A stretch of 20,557 nucleotides of DNA, taken from assembly GCA_964617665.1 (NCBI GenBank), contig CAZUAH010000234.1:1-20557 (forward strand), read 5' to 3'. A model generated the notes under the pieces. That model had not been told where the DNA came from and made no database searches. It was given only the letters and a program-made list of their open reading frames with translations. This DNA comes from JADHUC01 sp964617665 (lineage in GTDB: Bacteria; Planctomycetota; Planctomycetia; Pirellulales; Pirellulaceae). The translations under genes were made by a program, and so were the position numbers. The number at the start of each line of letters is the position of its first letter. Position 1 is the stretch's first letter. Positions 1 to 6,188 of the stretch are shown here, one piece after another.

Positions 1-66
1 CTTGGGCCGTCGCGCTAGATCTCTTTTCCAATAGCGGATGAAATATCCGGGCTAGAGAAAGAGACG

Positions 67-603
67 TTGGCCCAAGATGAGGACGAGAAGAGGATTCTGG
101 CAACGCTGAAAGAAATGCTCGAAGGTGAGCGTTTCCGCAACGTGTCGCCGACGGACGGGCGGCTGTTGAGGCTGCTCGCCGAAGCAGTCGACGCGAAACG
201 TGTCGTCGAAATCGGTACGTCGACAGGCGAGTCCGCTGTTTGGCTCGCCCTCGCAGTAGAATCGACCGGAGGCCATGTCTACACGCACGAGATCGACGAT
301 GACCGAGCCAATATCGCGGTAGAGAATTTCAAGAAGGCTGGGGGCGACAAGCTGGTCACGAAGGTCCCCGGCGACGCCGATCAGACCGTCAAGCGAATAT
401 GGATCCCAATGATCCGCTATTCATCGACACGGACAAAGCTGATGCCGCTGATCCGCCCAGGCGGTTTGATCGTTGCTCACAACATGAACACGCGTCAGGC
501 CGATGCGAGGTTCGTCAAAGCCATCACTGAGAATCCGCAGCTTGAAACATTGATTCTCCTCAAGGAAGGAACAGGCGTCGGCGTGACGCTGAAAAGAAGG
601 TAG
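67..603 (+). CDS. O-methyltransferase family protein (class I SAM-dependent), probably internally damaged
   Basis: The protein resembles planctomycete O-methyltransferases of the catechol/caffeoyl-CoA type, which move a methyl group from SAM to a hydroxyl acceptor. Residues about 45-57 (VVEIGTSTGESAVWL) form the SAM-binding glycine loop, followed by the acidic HEIDDDRA strand end. The C-terminal half has RPGGLIVAHNMN and a typical family ending, KEGTGVGVTLKRR. It starts at TTG 67; an in-frame stop lies at 16-18 and no ATG or GTG occurs between. The middle is odd: after GDADQTVKR the frame reads IWIPMIRYSSTRTK, where the family has a metal-binding F(I/L)DADK motif. That motif is readable in another frame at 420-437 (FIDTDK). 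A small deletion or shift before it and a second, longer loss after it seem to have restored the frame. At 178 aa it is shorter than I expect for the family. It is either a decayed gene or an assembly error; the active site is absent as read. Confidence 0.75.
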   Translation: MAQDEDEKRILATLKEMLEGERFRNVSPTDGRLLRLLAEAVDAKRVVEIGTSTGESAVWLALAVESTGGHVYTHEIDDDRANIAVENFKKAGGDKLVTKVPGDADQTVKRIWIPMIRYSSTRTKLMPLIRPGGLIVAHNMNTRQADARFVKAITENPQLETLILLKEGTGVGVTLKRR

Positions 604-673
604 ATTGTGTGGTGGCAATCCTAGTAGTCCGTTCGTGGCCTTGCGTCGGTGGCAATAGGCAGGAGCCACGCGG

Positions 674-1564
674 CTAGAGCGTTTTTCCGCCTCCGCCGCG
701 CCCGCCACCGGTGCGACCTCCTCGTCCCCGGGGTGCCACCGGCGGCGGTTTGGGATCCTCGCCTCTCAGGTTCTTCTCGAAGAACGCCAGGACTTCATTC
801 GTCATCATCGGTGGTCCGGCTGGCATGTCGCGTTCTCTTCGCTCCAGAATGGACGATGCCAGAACGTTGGTGGAACCTCGCTCCAACGTACAAACGAAGT
901 CAGCCTCGGGAAACGCGACCCAGACGCCCATGCGGCCGGGGTTGATGTCAAACTCGGTCGCCTTGGCTGCCAGCCATTGAACTGCCTGGGCACATTCCGG
1001 ATTGTCCGTTGGATGGGACACGTCAACAAAGCTGTGACACTTGACCTTCGCACAGACGTAATTGCCGCTTGTAGCGAATCGGACGAGTTGTCGGGCCGAA
1101 CCCGTGGGATGCCCCGTTGTCGGATTGAGATACACAATCGCCGGCAACGGAGGCTTGTTGGGCATCCTTGGTTGAATGACGTCCATCGTCAGTGGCCGGT
1201 CACCGAGCGAACCGTACTGGAGGCCGCGATCTATCCAGACATTCTCGCCATTGCGCTCTTCGTTGGCCCTTTGCGGACTGTGCCCGCCGCGCCCTGCGCC
1301 TCGGCCATCACCCATCATGGATCCGCGCCCCACGCCGGCATCCATCCCGCCCGTCATCCCTCCGCGTCCCATACCACCCATGCCGCCGCGTGTCATGCTA
1401 GCGAACTGGTTTTGTGGAGCGGGGGCAGGTTTTCTATCGGTAGACTGCTCGGCCGTAGGCTCCGTTGTGGCGCACCCGCAGACTAGCAGCAAGGCAGCAA
1501 CGAGGAGCCGATGGGAACGATTCTCACCATTCGGCAGATAATCCGCTTTCTCTGAATGTTTCAT
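674..1564 (-). CDS. Lipoprotein with degenerate alpha/beta-hydrolase (esterase-like) domain
   Basis: The N-terminus is lipoprotein-like: a charged stretch to about residue 18, a hydrophobic core LLVAALLLV and a cysteine in VCGCA (Cys 31) that could be lipidated, so the product should be membrane-anchored outside the cytoplasm. Residues about 55-95 are low complexity, rich in Gly, Met and Arg. Then comes an esterase/BD-FAE-like fold: YGSLGDRPLTMDVIQP, PLPAIVYL, SGNYVCAKVKC, AVQWLAAKATEFDINPGRMG and a family-like C-terminal helix NEVLAFFEKNL. The catalytic parts are missing. The usual HGGG oxyanion loop reads LNPTTG, the GASAGG nucleophile elbow reads VAFPEA, and the segment that should hold the catalytic Asp and His is mostly deleted. 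The last 25 residues are RGG-rich. It is probably a non-catalytic binding or structural lipoprotein. No strong ribosome-binding site is seen upstream. Confidence 0.7.
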   Translation of the reverse strand: MKHSEKADYLPNGENRSHRLLVAALLLVCGCATTEPTAEQSTDRKPAPAPQNQFASMTRGGMGGMGRGGMTGGMDAGVGRGSMMGDGRGAGRGGHSPQRANEERNGENVWIDRGLQYGSLGDRPLTMDVIQPRMPNKPPLPAIVYLNPTTGHPTGSARQLVRFATSGNYVCAKVKCHSFVDVSHPTDNPECAQAVQWLAAKATEFDINPGRMGVWVAFPEADFVCTLERGSTNVLASSILERRERDMPAGPPMMTNEVLAFFEKNLRGEDPKPPPVAPRGRGGRTGGGRGGGGKTL

Positions 1565-1720
1565 TGCATCGCTGGCACTGATGGTCCCTTGACTGCGGCA
1601 GCCATGAGCTGGTTCGTATTATCGGCAGAAACCGTTGCGTCACACATGCCCGTTCGCACGGAATCGTTGTTAGTCTGCCCAGAGTCGGTTTTGATCGATG
1701 GTCAGTGATTCCTATGACGC
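1565..1720. other. Intergenic gap, nothing recognised
   Basis: About 155 bases separate two minus-strand genes, so it should hold the promoter of the downstream lipoprotein gene. No clear promoter boxes or terminator hairpin were found by eye. Confidence 0.3.
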
Positions 1721-2410
1721 TCAGTTCGGCTTGTCTACGATCACGTACCTCGTAGCCTCGCCGACTTGGATGGGCAAGTAGTAGATGCCATCCGCGTGGA
1801 AGTAATTCGTCCCATTCGCTTGTACGGAAATGGCGTCCTTGGGAGGTTGATCGACGACAGCTCCGACGGGAGCCTTGGTCACAGCATATTGTGGTTGTGG
1901 AGCAACGCCGTCTATCGTTGTTGTATCCGCAGCGGTCGGACTCGTTTTCTCCACATAGAATGTCGCTCCGTCACGATAGTAGACCTGACCATTGATGACG
2001 ACTCGATCCGGCGTCGGTGGCAAGCTGGTGACCGTCACGCCAGTGGGCGGGGCGACGGAGACATAAACCCAGCGGCCTTCATGCCAGTACGGTCGGTAGT
2101 AGCTGTGCCCGTAACGGTAGTACGTCACGTCGCCTAACCGCACGACGACGTGCCCGACTGGCGGCGCAAGGAGGTAGCTGACACGCCTGGCGATAGCGGC
2201 CGCTGGCGAGGGATGTGGGGCCGGTCTGACCACGCGTACTGCCGGGGCCGGTCTGATAACTCTTGTCCGTGGCACGACGCTACGACCGTGTGGAGAGTGC
2301 CTGGCGGGTGGTCTTCCGTGTGCGCTGCACCAACAAAGCGCCAAAGTCGCGGCTGCAAAGACAGCCGTCGAAACGACGATGTTTGAGAAGCGTGGGATGG
2401 TAGTAGTCAT
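1721..2410 (-). CDS. DUF6515-like exported protein, Pro/Arg- and Tyr-rich
   Basis: Function is unknown. The first 32 residues form a signal peptide with the hydrophobic core VVSTAVFAAATLALCW. A Pro/Arg/His-rich stretch follows (about 32-80), then repeated short modules of the DUF6515 kind: APPVGHVVVRL, YYRYGHSYYRPYW, VSVAPPTGVTV, GQVYYRDGATFYV, TNYFHADGIYYLPI. These alternate a Gly-Tyr-Tyr 'seat' with a PP-x-G-xx-V strand and suggest small beta modules in the periplasm or cell wall. The 229-residue length fits such proteins. The ATG at 2410 is supported by a strong purine-rich ribosome-binding site (AGGAAAGGA, about 2415-2423 on the minus strand). It has its own leader and neighbours are more than 150 bases away, so it is probably transcribed alone. 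Confidence 0.7.
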   Translation of the reverse strand: MTTTIPRFSNIVVSTAVFAAATLALCWCSAHGRPPARHSPHGRSVVPRTRVIRPAPAVRVVRPAPHPSPAAAIARRVSYLLAPPVGHVVVRLGDVTYYRYGHSYYRPYWHEGRWVYVSVAPPTGVTVTSLPPTPDRVVINGQVYYRDGATFYVEKTSPTAADTTTIDGVAPQPQYAVTKAPVGAVVDQPPKDAISVQANGTNYFHADGIYYLPIQVGEATRYVIVDKPN

Positions 2411-2499
2411 GCCAGATTCCTTTCCTGCTGACTGGTGTGTTTTGCGGAACGCTCGTTGGCCGATTCCGTCTTACCCATCGGAGAGAAGGCCAAACACAC

Positions 2500-2516
2500 G
2501 CTAGCACGCGTCTAGC
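2500..2516. repeat. Small inverted repeat in the leader of the DUF6515-like gene
   Basis: GCTAG and CTAGC arms of 5 bp flank the 7-base loop CACGCGT, itself partly palindromic. It sits about 90 bases upstream of the start codon at 2410. It could be an operator or a small hairpin, but a repeat this short can arise by chance. Confidence 0.25.
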
Positions 2517-2646
2517 CGTCAAGAGCCCCGTGATCTTTCTGGTTTCTAGAGCGGAATGCGCGGGGAATTGTCACACAGCCGCGATGGAAGCGTGAACGAC
2601 AGGCGTCTTCCGTCAGTCCACTCCACTCGTGCCGCCTGGCTACCGG

Positions 2647-2928
2647 CTAGAACTCCCACCCCCATTCCTCGAAGGCGTGAAAGAGCTTGGTGACGTGTAC
2701 TATCTCGGCGCTGTGGGGAATGTCTATCGTGGCAGTCAGCGGTTCGGTGTCCCCGTCAAGAGCCAACTTCACGCTGATGCCAATCTCGCCATAAACGAAG
2801 TGTCTATCGCTCTCAGCTTTTTCAGCACGGCACGGCAAGCTCAGTTCGTGACTCAGTCTCCTGCGTAGTTCTGCTGCGGTCATTGTGGGTGCGTTGTCGC
2901 CACGGGAGACGAAAATTTGGGTGGGCAT
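2647..2928 (-). CDS. Small hypothetical protein (93 aa)
   Basis: I do not recognise the family. The 93-residue product has no signal peptide, membrane segment or cysteine cluster, so it is probably cytoplasmic. It starts with a beta-like strand (TQIFVSRG), has an amphipathic helix rich in Arg/Glu (AAELRRRLSHEL) and ends in beta-type segments (GEIGISVKLAL, LTATIDI) and an aromatic tail (AFEEWGWEF). A good ribosome-binding site GGAAG lies 6 bases before the ATG at 2928, and the composition is like ordinary coding sequence, which supports a real gene. It stands alone: 236 bases to the next gene downstream and about 355 upstream. Confidence 0.6.
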   Translation of the reverse strand: MPTQIFVSRGDNAPTMTAAELRRRLSHELSLPCRAEKAESDRHFVYGEIGISVKLALDGDTEPLTATIDIPHSAEIVHVTKLFHAFEEWGWEF

Positions 2929-3283
2929 TTCTTGCTTCCTAACGACTTATGAAACTGGCAAGCTCGCCGCAAGGCAATCTACTCGCCGTCAATGGTTACG
3001 CCGAACGCGTCCAACACCGGCTGAATCGGATTGGTGATCGCCGTCGATCCGTTTTCGTTCCCAGCAAACAGCAACAAATCGTCAACATGCCATCCTCTCC
3101 TCTGAACGTATGCCTCTTTGTTTCTCCAACGACGCTAATCAGTTCGCTGTTTAGCGGGTATCACCGGCAGCGCCAAAGGAATCTGGAACACACCTTGAAG
3201 AAGAACCGATCGCTGTCGTGATCTTAAGCCCAGTCCTTGTCCTGCATTGAGGTCGTATTCTCTGACGCGGTCGCCACAGAGAA
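2929..3283. other. Gene-poor stretch with a possible minus-strand gene remnant
   Basis: No complete gene is convincing here. On the minus strand, 2979-3138 is an open frame between two stops. It contains HVDDLLLFAGNENGS and ends NPIQPVLDAFGVTIDGE before a TAG. This looks protein-like but has no ATG; a TTG in the middle is preceded by GAGGAGAGG. It may be the 3' remnant of a lost gene or a very small ORF. The rest carries scattered stops in all frames. Confidence 0.3.
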
Positions 3284-4054
3284 CTACGCGAACGCACCAA
3301 ACCGCCCCCACCTGTTGAAGCCCCGATGGCTACCGAACCAAGGAGATCGGTTGGTGGGTCGGAACCAGGGATTGTACGTTCTCCGCCCCTCTCTCCCGCC
3401 GTCATCTGAGTCCGCCCCGGCATCGGATGTGTCCGTCGGAGTTGGGGCAATTGGCTCGGTCACGGGGTCCGTCGTCGAATTTTCCGCCGGAGCATACAGC
3501 GCGAGGCTCGCGTCCACGTCGGCTGGGGCAAGCCCATCGAATGTCTGATTTGGGGAGACGCTGTCGGCCATCACCGAGCCGGCTGCATCGGAATGGTCCA
3601 GGCCGAGGGAGTGTCCGATCTCGTGCACGGCCACAAGTACCAGATCGAACGCCGCGCTTCCCAGACTATTTCCGGCCTCCCAGACTTCCGCAATATCAAA
3701 CTGCACATCGCCCGCGATGCGCGCCGGGTTAACGTCGTCGGGCAGATAGGCTTGTGCCAGCGTCCCGCCCGAGCCGTCGATCGAAGTGAACTCGAAATCA
3801 ATGGAATCTCGCTGATTGGGCAAATGCGTTTCGGTGAAGGTAATGTCTGCGACCTCGGTCCATGCATCCAATGCCGATTCCAGTGCGGCCTCCACTTCGC
3901 CCTGATTCAAGCTGGCAGGTGTGTTTTCGATGTAATAGGCCAGCTCAACGCTCCCTTGGCCAGGTCCGTCCCAGCCAACGCTGGCCGCCATGCATAAGCG
4001 ATGTTCGAGTGGCTCCAATCGCAGGCTACGCTTCCTTCTGGCTTTTCTCGTCAT
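3284..4054 (-). CDS. LEPR-XLL matrixin-type (M10) metalloprotease
   Basis: This is a secreted zinc protease of the matrixin clan, expected to cut proteins outside the cytoplasm. The basic N-terminus leads into a LEPR-XLL type motif (residues 13-22, LEPLEHRLCM), a planctomycete tag on large exported proteins. The catalytic domain spans about 28-188: the strand VELAYYIENTP, helix ALESALDAWTEVADITFTE, the calcium/zinc-loop region DGSGGTLAQAYLP, GDVQFDIAEVW, then the zinc helix HEIGHSLGLDHS (HExxHxxGxxH, residues 144-154, Glu 145 as base) and a Met-turn candidate, SVMA. No cysteine-switch propeptide is seen. Residues 190-230 are a Thr/Asp-rich linker, and the last 30 residues are unusual, rich in Arg, Trp, Phe, Gly and Asn. 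The ATG at 4054 has a ribosome-binding site (GGAGG, 9 bases away). Confidence 0.88.
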   Translation of the reverse strand: MTRKARRKRSLRLEPLEHRLCMAASVGWDGPGQGSVELAYYIENTPASLNQGEVEAALESALDAWTEVADITFTETHLPNQRDSIDFEFTSIDGSGGTLAQAYLPDDVNPARIAGDVQFDIAEVWEAGNSLGSAAFDLVLVAVHEIGHSLGLDHSDAAGSVMADSVSPNQTFDGLAPADVDASLALYAPAENSTTDPVTEPIAPTPTDTSDAGADSDDGGREGRRTYNPWFRPTNRSPWFGSHRGFNRWGRFGAFA

Positions 4055-4209
4055 CTATCCTGTCCTCCGTTCTCATCTCTCTGGTTCGGATTCCGGGCAG
4101 GAGTCTTCACCGATAGTTCCCGCCTTATCGGTCGCACACTCACACACCGCGCGTTTCATGGCACGATTGCCCCCGAATAAGCCAATAGGGCGAAAGCAGT
4201 CGGGAGATG

Positions 4210-4506
4210 TCACGCATGCCGTAAAGAAGCCGTCGTCGGTATATTCAGTGATCCGCCGGTGAACGCGATACTCTCTGACGCCACACGCGACACGGCCGCT
4301 TGGATCCGCTCGGAAGATCGCGCATCAAGAGAGTGCCTCGGTAGCGTCCTCAGAGCTGCACTCAGAGCACATAACTCGCCCAGCAAACGGCGGTATTCGA
4401 CGCTGGTGGACAGCAGACGTCCCAACTCACGATCCTCGTCAGCCGATAATTCACCGTCGACGTAGGCGCTGAGCAATTCCTCGGAGGATGAGTCGTGCCC
4501 CCTCAT
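4210..4506 (-). CDS. Anti-sigma-factor-like protein, short and without a membrane segment
   Basis: The N-terminal 65 residues match the planctomycete anti-sigma pattern: SEELLSAYVDGELSADEDRE, then LLGELCALSAALRTLPRH, which in full-length relatives binds and holds an ECF sigma factor. The classical zinc HxxxCxxC is not present; the only cysteine lies in ELCALS. Relatives usually continue into a transmembrane helix and an outer domain. This one ends after a short Ala/Ser-rich tail, so it would be soluble or non-functional. No sigma-factor gene lies next to it in the window. I prefer ATG 4506, which has GAG just upstream; a GTG at 4515 would add three residues and has no better site. The downstream matrixin gene is 155 bases away. 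Confidence 0.65.
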   Translation of the reverse strand: MRGHDSSSEELLSAYVDGELSADEDRELGRLLSTSVEYRRLLGELCALSAALRTLPRHSLDARSSERIQAAVSRVASESIAFTGGSLNIPTTASLRHA

Positions 4507-4697
4507 ATCTCGCACTCTTGATTATGAATCACCTCGGGAAGTCGACCTTGGACGCTTGGTCGTAGTGCCTTTCCGCATCTTTGGGACGGACACGACCGGC
4601 ATCTGTCACGCACAATCGGGGAAAAGCGATGGCGAGACATCCCGTCGTTCCGCGAGAGTGTGACAAAGCCTGAGGCGATTCGTCCTGAAACCGTATA

Positions 4698-4728
4698 GGG
4701 GGGCCGTGTCAGCATGGGGAGGCCCCTT
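4698..4728 (+). other. GC-rich inverted repeat in the leader upstream of the TIGR03032 gene
   Basis: A six-G run ending in GGGGCC at 4700-4705 can pair with GGCCCC at 4721-4726; two G-T pairs may extend the stem to 8 bp, with a loop of about 15 bases. TTGTTT follows. It could be an attenuator or terminator, or just a stable leader fold. Confidence 0.3.
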
Positions 4729-4918
4729 GTTTGGACCGGTTTTCCAACGAGTTTTGACGTCCCAAAGCCACATTTCTCCGCAGATAGCTGAACCGCAAGG
4801 GGCTGTTCTCACGAGCCCGACGCGCCAGCGATGGTAAGCCACCCCCAACCGTCGCTCGCGTCGTCGGGTTTGTGTGACTCGTGAAAGGTGCGAGTTGGCC
4901 CCACTCACTGGCTCATAG

Positions 4919-4925
4919 AAGGAGA
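4919..4925 (+). promoter_or_regulatory. Ribosome-binding site that fixes the TIGR03032 start
   Basis: AAGGAGA lies 4 to 5 bases before ATG 4930. The upstream in-frame GTG at 4888 has no comparable site, and the 14 residues it would add do not look like the family. Confidence 0.7.
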
Positions 4926-4929
4926 CAGG

Positions 4930-6102
4930 ATGACTTCTACCGTAGAACAGGCCCCGCCGTCCGAGTTGCCCGAATCGGATCGGGTGGATCAGACCACTCC
5001 AGCGTCTACGCCGACATCTGGTGAGCGCGAGGTGGGCTTCGAACATTCGTTGAATTTGGCCGATGTTCTGGCAGACCTGGAGGCATCGTTACTGGTATCG
5101 ACATATCAAGCCGGCAAGCTGGCTATGATTGGCTCGGCCGACCGGCAACTGACACTATCATTCCACAACTTCGACCGTCCGATGGGGGTGGCAATTGACC
5201 ATGCGGCAGACAGGATGGCCGTGGCCGCTCGGAGCAAGGTATGGCACTTGCGAAACGACCGAAGTATCGCGCAGAAGCTCAACCCACGGGCGGCCTATGA
5301 AGCATGCTTTCTGACGCGGTCTGCGCAGGTCACAGGCGAGATTCAAGCGCACGAAATGGCATGGGCTCAGGGCGAGTTGTGGGTCGTCAACACGTTGTTT
5401 TCGTGTCTCTGCACGCTTCATTCGGACTACAGTTTCGTGCCGCGCTGGCGACCGCCGTTCATCAGCGAATTGGCGCCCGAAGACCGTTGCCATTTGAACG
5501 GTTTGGCCGTCCTTGACGGAAAACCCAAATACGTCACGGCGATGGCGGAATCCGATTCGACCGGGGGGTGGCGCCCGAACAAAACCGAGACGGGATGCCT
5601 GATCGACGTGGAATCCGGCAAAACGATCGCTCGCGGTTTCGCAATGCCTCACTCGCCGCGAGTACACCTGGGGCACATCTGGCTGTTGGATTCTGGGCGA
5701 GGCTCGCTGGTTCGCGTCGATCCAGCAGACGGCGAAACGTACACAGTTGCGAGATTCCCGGGTTACACGCGTGGGCTGACCATCATCGGCAAACTAGCAT
5801 TCGTCGGCTTGTCGAAGATCCGCGAGACATCGACCTTCGGAGGAGTTCCGATCGCAGAGAATCGCGAGCGACTGAAGTGCGGAGTCGGTGTCGTTGATCT
5901 TGAGACTGGCGAACTCGTAGCACAGTTCGAGTTCACTTCCGGGGTGGACGAGATCTTTGACATCCGCCTGCTACATGGCATTCGTTCGAGCGCCATGCGC
6001 GGACCGTTTTCGGGAGAGGACGGCGAACCAACTATCTGGACGGTACCCAATCTCGGTGAGGTCCAACAAGAGACAGCCGTACACGCCGTGCCTATGCGGT
6101 AG
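4930..6102 (+). CDS. TIGR03032 family protein
   Basis: This is a well-conserved family of unknown biochemical function. Hallmarks are the opening strand LLVSTYQAGKL, then FHNFDRPMGVAID, the block ending in CLCTLHSDYSFVPRWRPPF, DRCHLNGLAV, the ESDSTGGWRPNK loop, MPHSPRVHLGHIWLLDSGRG and VGLSKIRETSTFGGVPIAE. Regular four-stranded modules of about 45-50 residues suggest a beta-propeller-like fold. The first 45 residues are Pro/Ser/Thr/Glu-rich and variable. No signal peptide is visible, so the location is uncertain. From ATG 4930 it is 390 residues, as expected for the family. It lies 86 bases upstream of the giant adhesin-like gene on the same strand, with a hairpin between, so cotranscription is possible. 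Confidence 0.88.
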   Translation: MTSTVEQAPPSELPESDRVDQTTPASTPTSGEREVGFEHSLNLADVLADLEASLLVSTYQAGKLAMIGSADRQLTLSFHNFDRPMGVAIDHAADRMAVAARSKVWHLRNDRSIAQKLNPRAAYEACFLTRSAQVTGEIQAHEMAWAQGELWVVNTLFSCLCTLHSDYSFVPRWRPPFISELAPEDRCHLNGLAVLDGKPKYVTAMAESDSTGGWRPNKTETGCLIDVESGKTIARGFAMPHSPRVHLGHIWLLDSGRGSLVRVDPADGETYTVARFPGYTRGLTIIGKLAFVGLSKIRETSTFGGVPIAENRERLKCGVGVVDLETGELVAQFEFTSGVDEIFDIRLLHGIRSSAMRGPFSGEDGEPTIWTVPNLGEVQQETAVHAVPMR

Positions 6103-6110
6103 CGTACGGA

Positions 6111-6141
6111 AAGCAAGCGGGCCACGTAAGTGCCTGCGCTT
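6111..6141 (+). terminator. Hairpin between the TIGR03032 gene and the giant surface-protein gene
   Basis: The arms AAGC/GCTT and GCGGG/CCTGC and a short CAC/GTG top stem close a GTAA tetraloop, giving about 12 paired bases with two small bulges (AA and C). There is no T-run after it, so it is a weak terminator at best. It may instead be an RNA-stability or processing element that lets the two genes be expressed at different levels. Confidence 0.4.
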
Positions 6142-6188
6142 CTAGACGGATATCGAACAGAGACTTGACATCGAAAAGGTGAATTCCT

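Larger units (their letters stand above)
4507..4929. other. Divergent intergenic region of about 420 bases
   Basis: This gap lies between the minus-strand anti-sigma-like gene and the plus-strand TIGR03032 gene and should hold promoters for both. Open frames crossing it overlap the neighbouring coding strand and look like shadows. The clearest structure is the GGGGCC/GGCCCC hairpin listed separately. I could not place promoter boxes with confidence. Confidence 0.35.

Noticed and set aside
611..656. Direct repeat GGTGGCAAT at 611-619 and 648-656.
   Set aside because: Nine bases, 37 apart, with no gene or element boundary; likely chance.
4606..5046. Minus-strand open frame across the leader and 5' end of the TIGR03032 gene.
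   Set aside because: Arg- and Cys-rich shadow translation; the plus strand is strongly supported by family conservation.
6165..6170. TTGACA resembling a -35 box.
   Set aside because: It lies only 19 bases before the start codon and overlaps the ribosome-binding region, so it cannot serve the gene at 6189.
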